Positions 38,001 through 49,100 of a stretch of DNA of 64,000 nt are shown here, piece by piece. Under the pieces are notes generated by a model that was not told the origin of the DNA, did no database searches, and saw only the letters and a program-made list of their open reading frames with translations. This DNA comes from Diprion similis (Eukaryota; Arthropoda; Insecta; Hymenoptera; Diprionidae), in the NCBI RefSeq assembly GCF_021155765.1, contig NC_060107.1, positions 16,106,501 through 16,170,500 on the forward strand, in the 5' to 3' direction. Position 1 is the stretch's first letter; the number at the start of each line of letters is the position of its first letter. A program made the position numbers and the translations under genes.

Positions 38001-38694
38001 ATTCAGTAATTTGATATTAAATGTAAAAAAATATAATATAAATAGATTATAACAACAGACACAATAAAGAAAAGTAATTTAATAGATTGGCTAACATGAT
38101 GGAAGAATGGAACTAACTGATAAAAAAAAAAAAAAAAACATCAATGGACGAAAACAAAACAGTTAGAAACATTCTGGAATTTTATTATCATAAATTGAAA
38201 AGTTTAAATCATATTATATCAACAATTGACGACATCACGAGCCAGTAACAATTATGGTATTAGTACATAAAATGTTAAGCAGGCGAAAAACTGTTCTCTG
38301 TACATACGAGATATTTCATTATCTCATCACATGACAATTATGACTGTGAAGAACAGAGAAGAAAAGAGAGAACCAATGGCAGACATCGAAAACGAAATAC
38401 TTTTTGTTATACTGGCAAACTTAGCCTTTAAACGAAGAGACGAAAATACGATCTAACTTAATAATTGTGAATAGATGCGAATTTGTAGTGGATATGAACG
38501 AAAAGGAGTCAGGGGTTGGTAGAAACAAATTATATTGGCAACGGAACGATATAACGGAGTATGCAAGATGGCGTCTAACGTTAAATAAAAATGGCGCATA
38601 GGTGAACTTACCAATTACTGGAAATTAAACTTGGCATGTCTTCGTTTTTACTACGTTCACAATTACTTAACGCCTGACTGGCTCTAATACTCAT
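32097..38694 (-). CDS. Oaz: Ornithine decarboxylase antizyme (programmed +1 frameshift)
   Basis: Four exons: 38694-38612, 34056-33872, 32544-32295 and 32212-32097. ORF1 (62 codons) runs from ATG 38694 through GVGPLWWS to the stop TGA at 33953-33951. A +1 shift at TCC-TGA enters ORF2 with SDAPHAALSV, exactly where antizymes recode. Counting the skipped base, the exons give 210 aa plus stop. Exon 3 (WKGCLYIQVPSCLLPEGSKE, GFVSLLEYAEE) and exon 4 (MLVRTFMFLGFTVLPP) form the conserved domain that binds ornithine decarboxylase monomers and sends them to the proteasome; antizyme also lowers polyamine uptake. Polyamines raise the frameshift rate, closing a feedback loop. A second in-frame Met (residue 20, MPSL) could be an alternative start, as in vertebrate antizyme 1. 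Intron 1 is about 4.6 kb. The exon 1 join (TG|C) keeps frame but is the least certain part. Confidence 0.93.
33871..33946 (-). promoter_or_regulatory. Predicted stimulatory RNA pseudoknot 3' of the frameshift site
   Basis: Four nt past the TGA, CCCCATGCCGC (33946-33936) can pair with GCGGCGTGGGG (33903-33893) as an 11-bp stem with one U-G wobble. Within its 32-nt loop, CAGAGAGC (33912-33905) can pair with GCTCTCTG starting at 33878. The last G of that arm is the first base past the exon junction and is also G in the spliced mRNA, because exon 3 starts with G. Together these form an H-type pseudoknot. Vertebrate antizyme 1 mRNA is known to use such a structure; here it is inferred from complementarity only. 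Confidence 0.6.
33951..33956 (-). promoter_or_regulatory. Antizyme +1 frameshift site (UCC-UGA)
   Basis: On the minus strand the ORF1 end reads TGG TGG TCC TGA TGC. Slippage of one base at TCC-TGA makes the next codon GAT (33952-33950) and continues as SDAPH, which matches the amino-acid sequence around the shift in known antizymes. The motif UCC UGA U is the canonical antizyme shift context. Confidence 0.92.
34057..38611 (-). other. Large first intron of the antizyme gene
   Basis: About 4.6 kb bounded by TTG|GTAAGT (38612/38611) and CACAAAG|CGGG (34057/34056). AT-rich with no recognised nested gene; a GT microsatellite lies near 34307-34321 and an A tract near 38125-38139. Confidence 0.6.
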
Positions 38695-38849
38695 ACTTCT
38701 TCTTTCGTAAAATCTTGGCGGATTGAGTTTCACTGCGTCGAGCAGAATTTTGATTTTTTCTGGAGACACTGAGTCGGTACTTTACTTGCTTGCTGATTCG
38801 GAGCGATTGTTAAATTCTCCCCGAACATTCTATCCTTCTACGTGTACTT

Positions 38850-38857
38850 TGACGTCA
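38850..38857. promoter_or_regulatory. Candidate CRE palindrome (TGACGTCA) in the antizyme promoter or 5' UTR
   Basis: A perfect TGACGTCA lies about 155 bp upstream of the antizyme ATG, in a locally GC-richer stretch (38820-38960) that has the character of a promoter. This octamer is the CREB/ATF consensus. The transcription start is unknown, so the role is inference. Confidence 0.35.
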
Positions 38858-38960
38858 TCGTCCGATTACGAGACTGAGACTGCGCGTCGCGCATGCGCCT
38901 AAAACAAGTCGTTTGCAAACTACGACTCATATGACGGAGGGCACTGCCGTGATCATCGAT

Positions 38961-39924
38961 AAAGTTACAAGTGGTAAATGGCGGAAATATTATGAAAAAC
39001 TTTCTGAATTTTTTTCAAATTTATGATCTACGATCGCATCTGGATGTTGCATTCGACTTAGACAATACAGATGTCGGCGTGTATCATTGAAGTATTTCGT
39101 TAGAAACTAGTCCAATGGTAGAAACTAGGTACCAAAGTCCTCTAGTAGTAACAGTCTTTGAACATCTTTACTAAACAAATAGAAACTAATGAAGATGCAC
39201 GGCATAAGCTAACTGTTGTCAAGCTTACATATGAACCACAGAAGTTTAACAATCCAATATATGAGAAGCGTAATGTTTTGTATTTATCTTACATCAGATA
39301 AATTTTCTCTGCTTCACCCTTGTACAGAGATATGAATTGGCAAAAATGAGAATTTCTATATGCATACTATTAGTTTATTATAAATATTATAACAGCTAGA
39401 GATATTTGAATGCAGAAACGAGATGTTTTACAATCATCTTGAGTTAAGTTTTTATTCTATTAAGATAGATTTAAATATTACGATTATACATTGCAAATGA
39501 GGAGCACCTGAGAAATGCTCCTATTGATGGCTGCATCTCAGCCACTAAGAATATGTACGATTCAGTTTCCATCATTTGAATTATAGCATGGAAGATTGGT
39601 TTGAGATGAAGGGTATTCGGTCAAGGCACCATACTTTATTAGCTAGGTTACTAGTCAAATAATTGAAATGATTTTCTTTCTTATTTGTTTTTTTTGTTTT
39701 TTTTTGTTTTTGTTTTTTATATAATATAAAAAAGTTCATTTTACTTATGATACAATAGCAACCGATAAATGATATCTATAAATCGTTATTGCAACATTTG
39801 TATCTGCTTCGAATATAACACATAAATAAAAATCAAAGATATTATTTCATTTTAAATACTTTTGGAAACAATACGAAACTAATCAAAAATGGGTAAGTAA
39901 TTACTGCATAAAAATATAGTGCAT
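38961..39924. other. Intergenic stretch between antizyme promoter and myosin light chain 3' end
   Basis: No gene seen. It contains T-rich runs near 39682-39718. Part should be the 3' untranslated region of the myosin light chain gene. Confidence 0.45.
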
Positions 39925-41659
39925 TCAGCCGCACATGATTTGACGAACGAAGTCTTCATAATTAATGTTTCCTTGTGAATCCTCATGGCCAGCTAACAGG
40001 GTCTCAACTTCTTCGTCGCTGAGTTTCTCTCCTAGATAATTATGAACCATTAGTAAATATCATGCTTCTCAAATACACGAATAGATAAAAAATTAGTACC
40101 CAGATAAAATACACTTTTTAGTCAGAATATTGTTTGAACAATTGTGTTGACGTTGAAAATAACGAACCGTTCTAACATAAATCTCGATATTTCATTTTTG
40201 TATGAGCAATCATTCCCGCCCAAAATTATTTTCAGAACCTGTCAGAAATATCTACGAATCGACATATTTCTGACGAATTTCTAAAAAATTAGGTGGAATC
40301 TCTGAAACAAATTTTTTCTTCACGGCTAACTGAACATAGGGCAATAGTTTACATACCAAGTGTGGTTAGCAGATGCCTGAGTTCAGCGGATGAGATGTAA
40401 CCATTTCCATCTTTATCGAAGTGTCTCAAGCCCTCGATGAAGTCATCAGCAGTATCGGAGGTACGAGACTTACTAATGGCCTGATAAATGGGCAAGAATA
40501 CCTCAAAGCTAATTCTCTCATCAGGCTTATGCTGGTGAGTGAACTTTTTGACGTCCGATTCAGTCGGATTTTGACCCAAAGCTCTCAGGGCGTCGCCAAT
40601 TTGAGCGATGTGAATTTTTCCATCCCCGCGGCTGTCAAAAAGCTGGAAAGCCTCTTGGAATTCTAAAATATGATTAAAAAATGACAACAAACAAATCAGA
40701 TGAGATAAAAAGTAATGTCGCAAATTTTTACCTACAAATCCTTCAATTTCTTTTATTGTTACAAAAATAAATACTTCTACATAGACAGCAAAGAAATTTG
40801 CTATTAGATTTTACAAAATCAACAACGGTTGAACCTAAATCTGATAAGTACAACGTTATGTTCATCCTCAGAAGACAAGATTGGAATTTTATCAATGCTA
40901 ATGACGTCACTGAGCGTTACAAATAAGGTAAAATTATTAAGATATATGATTTACCCTCAACAGATGACATCATCCTGTTGGAAAGTTCTTGATAACTATA
41001 CCCATACATCTTTGTATGTTTATGTATATCGTGAAATATTAGGAAAAAGAATAGAAACAAAAAATGAACAGCAAAAACGATAAATTTGTCAGATATTTTT
41101 TGTAAATTCAAGTCACTGTTTGAGGAAAAAGATCATGGGTGATAAAATTTAAAATCTGCGTACAAATTCGCGCATATAGAACGATTATTGAAAATTGAAT
41201 AAAAACGTGAAATTATGGAATAATATAAGGCGAAAAAGATAGGTGTGGCTTTTTACGTTCTCAGCCTCATGAGATAATCGCGAAAACTGAACGCTCGAGC
41301 CAGAAATGAGAATAAATTGTCAATGTAAGGAAGAATATGGGAGAAACGTCGGTACAACAGAGGAACGTTCACTTTCAAAAGTCGAGCCATAAAAGGTAAT
41401 CCTCAATAAATAGAACCGGGGCGTGTCTAAAAAGGCGAAGGTATTCTTGACCTGAATTAACGTAAAGAAAAAAAAGGAGAAAAAATATCTGCCCTCCTTA
41501 GCGTGATACAGAGAGCTTCAGTCACTCACCGGCCAGCTGATCCTCTGAATACGAAGCCTGGAACAAGGGCATAATTTTTTTATAAATATTTCGTGCCTAT
41601 TTCAAACGGGTTAGTCGATTATTTTTTTTACGTCAATATGTCAAAGCGTTCCTTACCAT
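39925..41659 (-). CDS. Mlc-c: Myosin essential (alkali) light chain, cytoplasmic/non-muscle type
   Basis: Four exons: 41659-41657 (only the ATG), 41557-41530 (28 nt), 40662-40357 and 40031-39925. They total 444 nt, or 147 aa plus stop, the length of fly Mlc-c. The ATG ends exactly at a GTAAGG donor, a layout shared with vertebrate MYL6. The protein begins [20 protein letters not shown] and contains [37 protein letters not shown] and [20 protein letters not shown], all diagnostic of essential light chains. It has four EF-hand folds; the first and last loops lack key ligands, while the third ([12 protein letters not shown]) has an acceptable residue at every ligand position. The protein clamps the first IQ motif of myosin II or unconventional myosin heavy chains in the cytoplasm. 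Confidence 0.95.
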
Positions 41660-42582
41660 TGTGCAAAGTACAAGTTCCTGACGCGGAATACACACTTACT
41701 ACCAGATGCGTGTCGTCGTGCTGACTAACCGCCAACCGCTCGTTTCTTGCAGTCTCAACGAAGCGTTCGTGACGTAGGCAGAATTCAACGCGATATTCTT
41801 TATCACCGGAAGTGACTAATCCTAAGTTCAAATTGCTCTAAATATTATACAATTTTTAGTTAAATTACTACAAATATTCGATGGAAATACCGGCGTAAAA
41901 CTTTTTATCGTTCAGAATACTTCAAGCCGCTCCATGTAATGCTAATCATTCCCTGACGAAAGGAATTCATTTCCATCGCACGCTTGAATTTTGATTTGCA
42001 GAGCATTTAACCAATCGCAACATCGTAAGCTAACGCACCAATGCGAAGTTCGCTGCACGAGTTCGAATGTTTGGTTATAATTTTTTGATCACCTCGCTCT
42101 TAGCAGTCTCAAAGTATTTTAAAACAGTTTTTGAACAAACCCATTCATAATTCAAGGTAGTACCCGGAAAATGTCCTGCTAAATTCACAAGCTCAAATGT
42201 TCCCACGGATTTATCGTATTTCATCATATACCGAGAGATTCTCTGAAAGGATTTGCTCGACAATTGCAACCTTAGAGCATATAAACATGGAGGAAGCATC
42301 GATGCTGAAAAAATATTCGAGTCGGGGACAGAGAAGGACGTAGTATGACTGGATGCCCTCTCCTTCTACTATCTTTCTACAGGTGCGTTAGACAAAGAAA
42401 CGAAAGAAAGTCTTACTACTTTCTTCTCTATGCCGTTTTCGACTTACCATCCTCAGTCAACGCCTTACAGCATTATAGAGATATACTATGTAGTACGCGG
42501 TCTGTGCACCAAACTGAAACCGTAATAAAAGGGAGAAAGAGTAATAGCTGGGACCGGCTCTCTTACTCTAATGTAAACATCT
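41660..42582. other. Upstream region of the myosin light chain gene
   Basis: The probable 5' untranslated sequence and promoter lie just above 41659. Open frames at 41628-41831 and 42075-42299 (minus) match no family I know. A CCTCAGTCAACGC motif at 42451-42463 recurs in the adjacent transposon cluster. Confidence 0.4.
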
Positions 42583-42597
42583 ATGGAGGGTAGAGAC
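42583..42597. mobile_element. Solo TIR end related to the 50001-50307 element
   Basis: TATGGAGGGTAGAGAC matches the terminus of the TIR element at 50001-50307 (TGGAGAGTAGAGAGAAGG and TGGAGGGTAGAGAGAAGG at its two ends, each preceded by TA). The homology stops where the next foldback begins, so it may be a remnant cut by that insertion. Confidence 0.35.
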
Positions 42598-42937
42598 GTT
42601 GACTGAGGATATCCCATAGACTTATAAGATAGACCGAGCGCTTCTGTAAGAGGCACTGACGCTTACATATGAAGGACAGAGATATCCGGGAGTACTGCTC
42701 TCTCTTTTCAATCGGCGTCATGGTGGGAGACAACGGAGCAGTGGAAGTGGACAGCTTTGCGCCTGTCATAAGCGTATTTCTCCTCGTTCTCCTCTACCAC
42801 TCAGTCCCCACCACTAATATCGCCAGACAGAGAGAGAAATACTCCGGACATATCTCTGTCCTTTATATCCTTGGTTCAAGCGACTCATAAGAGCGCTCAG
42901 TCTATCTTATAAGTCTATGGGATATCCTCAGTCAACG
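42597..42937. mobile_element. Foldback TIR element (about 341 bp)
   Basis: CGTTGACTGAGGATATCCCA at the left is matched perfectly, as reverse complement, by the right end at 42900-42937. Perfect pairing runs about 38 bp and imperfect pairing about 20 bp more. There are also inner inverted blocks around GGACAGAGATATCC (about 42673) and GGACATATCTCTGTCC (about 42846). No coding capacity. Target duplication is not clear because other elements adjoin on both sides. Confidence 0.75.
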
Positions 42938-42941
42938 CATA

Positions 42942-43285
42942 CAGGTCTGGGGACTCGTCGAAATTTGCGTGGTGGGGGAAGTACGCTTACGCTGCAGTTT
43001 TTGTTTTTTGCAAACATAACCTCAAACTTCTCAAACAATAAGTGGTGTGCGATGACGAAGTGTGCGTAATGGCACACGTTATTCTTAAAAATAAATAACC
43101 ATGTACGACTTATGCGATTTTCACTATTTTTACGTACATTTAGACCACGTCATTTGTAAAGTTTGAGAAATTTGAGGTTATGTTTGCGAACGTTACTTTA
43201 CCATTAGTGCCAACTAACGGTAGCGCTGAAAAACAAAAACTACAGCGTAAGCGTACTTCCCCCACCACTAGAGTCCCCAGACCTG
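42942..43285. mobile_element. TA-flanked TIR element (MITE, about 344 bp)
   Basis: Ends CAGGTCTGGGGACTC and GAGTCCCCAGACCTG are exact inverse copies and are flanked by TA (42940-42941 and 43286-43287). Longer inner arms share GTGGTGGGGGAAGTACGCTT and ACGCTGCAGTTTTTGTTTTT, with a few bases of indel near the left tip. TA duplications point to Tc1/mariner-type mobilisation. There is no transposase. It abuts the previous foldback. Confidence 0.75.
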
Positions 43286-44013
43286 TATGTAAGACCGTGA
43301 TCTGAATTGGCCGTTGTAGGTGAAGTGAAGTATATCAAGGGGAAGTAACAAAATATAGAAGTAGTTGTAATGACTAGATTGTTGATAAAATTGCGCTAAA
43401 TGCATGGTCTACTGCTAACGTAGTGATAAGAAAATATACTCAATATAACCTGAAAACTTGTCCCAAGGCAATTGTATGGAGTTGGAGGTTATGGACGTAC
43501 CCCTACTCTCCATATATGGAACAATATGGTTAGATTTGTGCTGTAAAGAGTTGTTATTTTTTATTAAAAATATTATTAAAAATTTCAATCTTCACAAAAA
43601 AATTTCAATCCTGAATTTCAAAAGTAATAGCGATAGCTTTAATAAATGGAACAAATAACTTTATTCGATTGGGACTTGAAAATGTCATTTTATAAGTTTT
43701 TTAAAAAGAGCGCATTTAAAAGCAGATATCTATCTTTTTCCATTGAATTCTGTTCTGCTTCACCGATTCTTGGCGCTTTCTTTTAAGCGTGTTCCTTTTG
43801 CTACAGCAACGTCATCTCGTATGTATTCTTCATTACGGACACTTTCGATTTACGGAGACGGTCCTCCTTACCTCTACCCGCCATACTTGGAGGGGTAAAC
43901 ACATAGACTTCCCGGCCTTAAGGTGCTTATAAAGACGTGTTGTACACCTCGAAAACGCGGGGATGCAAAACTCCTATACAGCTCAAGCGATCACAGTGAA
44001 ACTTGGGCAGTTA

Positions 44014-44570
44014 ATGCCTTATTTTGGCAAAAAGTAGAGCGTCTTTTTAATTTTTCAAAATTTGGAAAAAAAATTTTACAGATTGGTTACCACCTACAGA
44101 AATTTGCCAAATTTTCACAGTTGCACTGAATGGATCGAACTCTTCAGTATGATGCCACTCAGCGGTGATGAAACACACATTTTAAGCTAAGTCCCATGAG
44201 ATTTGATGGTGAAATTATGAAATGGCAGCTGATCTGGTTTTCGATTACGAAGAACACCTACATTTCATTTTGGTGACATTTTTATGCTTGTAAGGTCCGT
44301 AAAAAATGTCGCCAAAACGAGACTTCAGTATTCTTTGTAATCGTAAAATCAGATCAGCTGCCATTTCGTTATTTTACCATCAAATTTTATGGGACTGGGC
44401 TCAAAGTGTGTGTCTTGTCAGCGCCGAGTGGCATCATACCGGATAGTTCGATCCTTTTAGTGCAACTGTGAAAATTTTCCCAATTTCTGTGAGTGATAAC
44501 TGATCTGTAAATTTTTTTTCCATATTTTCAAAAAGTCATGGGTCGCTCCACTTTTTGCCAAGTAAGCCAT
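44014..44570. mobile_element. Long imperfect palindrome (foldback element, about 557 bp)
   Basis: The left half, from ATGCCTTATTTTGGCAAAAA, is the imperfect reverse complement of the right half, ending TTTTTGCCAAGTAAGCCAT. Paired internal blocks include GCACTGAATGGATCGAACT/AGTTCGATCCTTTTAGTGC, TGATGCCACTC/GAGTGGCATCA and AATGGCAGCTGATCTG/CAGATCAGCTGCCATT. Nearly the whole length is self-complementary, so the unit looks like a decayed foldback transposon with no coding capacity. Confidence 0.75.
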
Positions 44571-46164
44571 CAAGCGGTTGAGCGATATTCAATCAAAATT
44601 CTTAAAAATCATGTTCAGTAGAGTCCATACATTTGCTGAATTACCGCCATGAAGTAGTGAAGTGTTACCGCTAAGTCCGTGGTTACCGCTCAACCGCGCT
44701 CCGCGCCACCGCGGCCATGTGAAGCCAGTCTAATTGTAAGACGCGGGAAGTTACGGTTGAGCACTAAAATATGATAATACTGGAACACTCACTGGTGGGG
44801 GTTCCAGAGCGAGATAGTTCGGAGGTGATGTGCTATTTCTTTCTAATAGGGACTGCGCATGCGCGGGACAGTCTAAGCAAAAATGTAATGACACTGATTT
44901 ACAAAAGAAAACACGTGTGAAAGAAACACTGATACACTGATCTCTGGTGCGTACATATCCTCAGTCAGCGTTTGGTGTATATACTCTTTGTATAGACTGT
45001 TTGAAGGACTGTATCGGTGCAAGAGAAACAGCACTTTACCTCTAGGCTATCTCTCTCCGGAAGCCAGCCGTATACTGAGCCATGCAGTGTGCGTTCCAGT
45101 ATTATTGTATTTCAGTCATCACTTGTCAACCAGTCGATTCTAGAGAATTTGTTAGTGTCAGTGAAAGTTTGCTTCAGGATTCGAGCACGGATGTCAGCCA
45201 ATCAGAATTAATAAACAAGTTAAAACACGCGCGTTGCGAGCAGGTCCTTTCAAGAGAAACTCTTGGTATATTATAATTGTAAGCATCGCTAGGAGCATAT
45301 TTCTTCAATTTCGTTTTTATTAACAATATAATTGATCGATTAAACGTATAAATACCGGCTATAATTTTATTGAAAAATTCTTAAGGTCAATACAACTGTA
45401 GTTCACATATAAAGAACATCTCGATTTAATCGATGTTTTATCACAGAGATACAGACTTCAATTTTTCGTGGTTTGAAAAGACACGTTGAAAAAACAATCA
45501 CTCGGTGTAAGTGAATATAGTGCAAAACAAGCTCAAAATATGTATACAGATATAGAGGTACAGTAATCAGTTTTACTTTACCTTAACTAAACTCGTACGA
45601 AATACATTTTGCATTAGAATAGAATTAAATTATCCTCATTTCTCTACAATCTTAACAACAGTGTAGATTTATCCAAATGCGGATGATATTGGAAATGGAA
45701 TATTTTTCCAGTTGTTGTACAGGTTAGTGAGGCAATTATTTTGTGGTGAAATGTGATAATCGAAATAAAGGTGGGAGATTATAAATGTTTGCTTGTATGT
45801 CTTATCAATTACCTTTTGTAAGAGAATTGTAAAAAAAAAAATTGAGGACGTTGAGATTTTTTCTCGCCTCATTTATTCGTTTAATTTAACAGGCTGATTA
45901 TGGCCATCTTTACGGAAATAATTATACAGAGTGTCTTTAATTTAATGGGTCCACTCTCAGCACATCTTCTCTGTTTCTATCTATTCACAAAATTGAGTGC
46001 ACAGTGTTTCTTACATCATAAGTTGACAGTATACGGGATACCACTCTATCCGCGATTTCTCAAGCAATTCTCATATACATATATCAAGTAGAATAAACAA
46101 AGAACTAAATTATCCAACATAAACAAGTATAATTGATCGCTGCGCTCTTCTGCTTTAAGCTCAG
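44571..46164. other. No recognised gene; 3' side of the WDSUB1-like gene
   Basis: A plus-strand frame at 45082-45276 has some protein-like character (DSREFVSVSESLLQDSSTDV) but no family assignment or clear splice partners. A TATCCTCAGTCAGCG motif at about 44956-44970 resembles the end of the 42597-42937 foldback. Confidence 0.35.
45872..45877 (-). terminator. Candidate poly(A) signal of the WDSUB1-like gene
   Basis: AATAAA on the minus strand, about 290 nt past the stop codon at 46165. Supported by position only. Confidence 0.3.
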
Positions 46165-49100
46165 TCACTCTTCTTTCTGGTCACCGAACAAAAGAGAGCA
46201 GATTTTGTTCTTCAAGAAAACATTTGTAACAAACTTTGTATCACGTAGCGGCGCATTTGTCATAGGGCTTGAATATTTGCCACTTAACAACCATTCGTTG
46301 ATTGCAGCTCGTTCGTAAGTGAATCCATCTGAAAATCATGCAAATAAAAAATTACACGTAACGCTGTCACACGTTCTTTAAAACTGAAACTGTGCTGTAA
46401 TATGGACAATAGCAGACCTGAACATTGTACCGGTTCTCGCATAACTTCGTGCGTTATTGGGCACAGGAACTCGTGTGGTATTTCAAGATCCTCAGGAATG
46501 TTCCACGTATAGCTGTCTTCCCGTCTCAACCAGTACAATTGTTTCACAAAGGTTTCCATAGTCTGATAAAACATACGACATACAAACGATTGAAATTCGT
46601 AACTAGAAGGAGGTTCGAGGAGGGGGGGGGGGGGGGGGAGGGAGTCATAACTCGTTAAAATGAGCAAACACTTAAAGATCAGATACCTCTTCATCCTCAA
46701 TTTGTAAACCATCAACCAAAGTCTGTTCAGGCATCGTTAATAGGTGACGTCCGCTCAAAGACGTGCCTTGAATTTTTTCGGCTAAACGGGGCAATTCTAT
46801 TTCCCTGAACCATCTTGCTACTTCTTCGAATTTCCAGTCAGCCACCTAACATTATCAGTACTGCATTTTACTATCTTTTCGGATTGAAAATGCAGTATCT
46901 ACAATTCATAAAACACACACGAAATAAAATACTTACTCTCTTTTTCGCTTTCCTAAGTCTATCTGCTAGAATACTTTGCGACACCAATTGTTGAGGTAAT
47001 TTCCATACTAGTACAGTCTTATCTAATGCTCCTGTAAACAAATGTCAATATTTTTTGCTAAAGCGATAAAGCAATATACCGTCCAATAATGCCGTTTGAT
47101 GATGAAAAATAAAATACAACGACCGCCACTCGAGTATTAAATATTAAAAGTAATTAACAGCCCGATACGACGCCATTTTACTTCAGGCGTTAACATGTGC
47201 GATTTGAATAGTTCTGACGGTGGAAAAATCTGCAATAACAATTTTTTGCTTACTACTTATGTATCATGCAATACTCCGTTTTGGATGCTGATTTTTGGAT
47301 ATTCCACAAACAAGCCCGATTTTTGTGCACGCTACACAATATTGCATTGTTTTAGAACGTACCTGTAACAAACAGTGACGAATCTTGAGCAAAGGCACAT
47401 GCGGTCACAAGGCTGTCGTGATTTTCCAGTACGTGTAGACAGACTCCTGAATACTAAAGAAGCGCGACAATTATTCGTATTATCGTCTATAGTCGTTTCT
47501 AACTTCCCGCTCTTTTAAGAACGAAAGTTATTATCATCCCAAAATTAACAATTTAAGTTTTCACTAGATCTCGATCACATATTTTACTTAAAATTACTCT
47601 ACGGTATATCTTAAAAATCACTCACCACACTCCACAATCTAGCGGTTCGGTCAGTAGCAACGCTGCCTAGAATTTCCCCGTTGATAGGTGAAAATCTCAC
47701 GCTCATAACGTTACCACCATGTCCCGCCATCGACTTCCACAGCTTATAGGTTTGTCCCGTGACGTTGCTTGTACTTATGGAATTATATAATTCTTCGTCG
47801 CGGGATACAGGTACGACGTCGATGAATATCGTAATATGCCATAACTTAACCAAGGAATCATTACCACAAGTTGCCAATAAGTAGGAACGACGATTGATTC
47901 CGCCTGGATCCGTAAGCGGCACTTTGTGAAAAATTGTCAATTAATTAACGTTACTATCTGACAAAATTAGTCACTTTCTTTAATCAGCTGCATGCAGGCT
48001 CAATCTTTTCTAGTGTTGAATTCAAAAGCTGCGTATTCAATACTAATTAATCCATTGACACCTAATTGTCTAGCTAGGTATGCCTAATTTGCACATAGGG
48101 AAGGGTGGGGCAAAGTGGGCCCCTTAAGAAAATAATACCTAAAATCAGAAAAAAATATATTGCGAATAATTCATGTTCAATAAAAAGTTCAGGTGATTAA
48201 TTTTATCCCTTGTTATTCAAAAAATGTCAGGGGACCCACTTCGCCCTCAAATTTTTTGATATATCAAAAATTTTAAGATGCCCACTTTTCCCCCAGGGGC
48301 CCTCTTTGCTCCACCCTCCCCTACTAATCCACTCTTGATTTCCACACCGATTGAAAAGACTATTACAGTATATACGGCATTTTTTTCAATCAATTTTCAA
48401 AAAACGCTCATGATTGCATGACAATATTGTATTATGCACCAAGTGCTTCCAATGCGGTTTTTGACATAGTATGCGTGGAATATATGCGAAAAATATCGTA
48501 TGAAACATGTGCGTTTTACGCAAGCGTAGCGGTCGAATAGTACTCTTGGCCGGTAGAATTAATTATTATTGGTGGGTAGTGCTGGGTTAAATGGCACTTT
48601 TCGATGCGCTGCCTAAAATCGAATTTTACGCATACTGTGTCGAAAACGCACTTACGGAACTGAATATTGCATTTTCGTGTAGTCACTTATTTGAAATCCT
48701 TAAACTCGAAAAGGCGTCATCTGGTAGCAGTAAAAATACTGCTCCAACTAGCTCGGGTTTAATTATAAAGGTAATTTTTAGCACATATTTTACTCTGCAT
48801 TGACTTCATGTTCCAAAATCAAAATTTAACAGCTTGCACGCTGTATTCTGTGCCTTGGAATTAGTGAAATTCCTGTGAAATGATCAGCTAATTGTCCATC
48901 GCAACGCCTTTTGCCAGAATAACGCTTCCATTAAGGATGCCAATTCTTTCACCGTGCACAGAAGTGAATGCGAATTTACCTGCAGATGCCACGGGTTCTA
49001 AAACAGGGCTAAAATCAGAATCTTGTACCCCTAAATCATGTCCCTGTTCGCAAAAAATTAACGGACATTGAGTGTGCGTATTTATATCGTCAAATAGCCT

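Noticed and set aside
45017-45276. Two overlapping plus-strand frames of 64 codons as a small gene
   Set aside because: The second has some protein character, but there is no homology I can name, no convincing splice context, and a nearby transposon motif. Not called.
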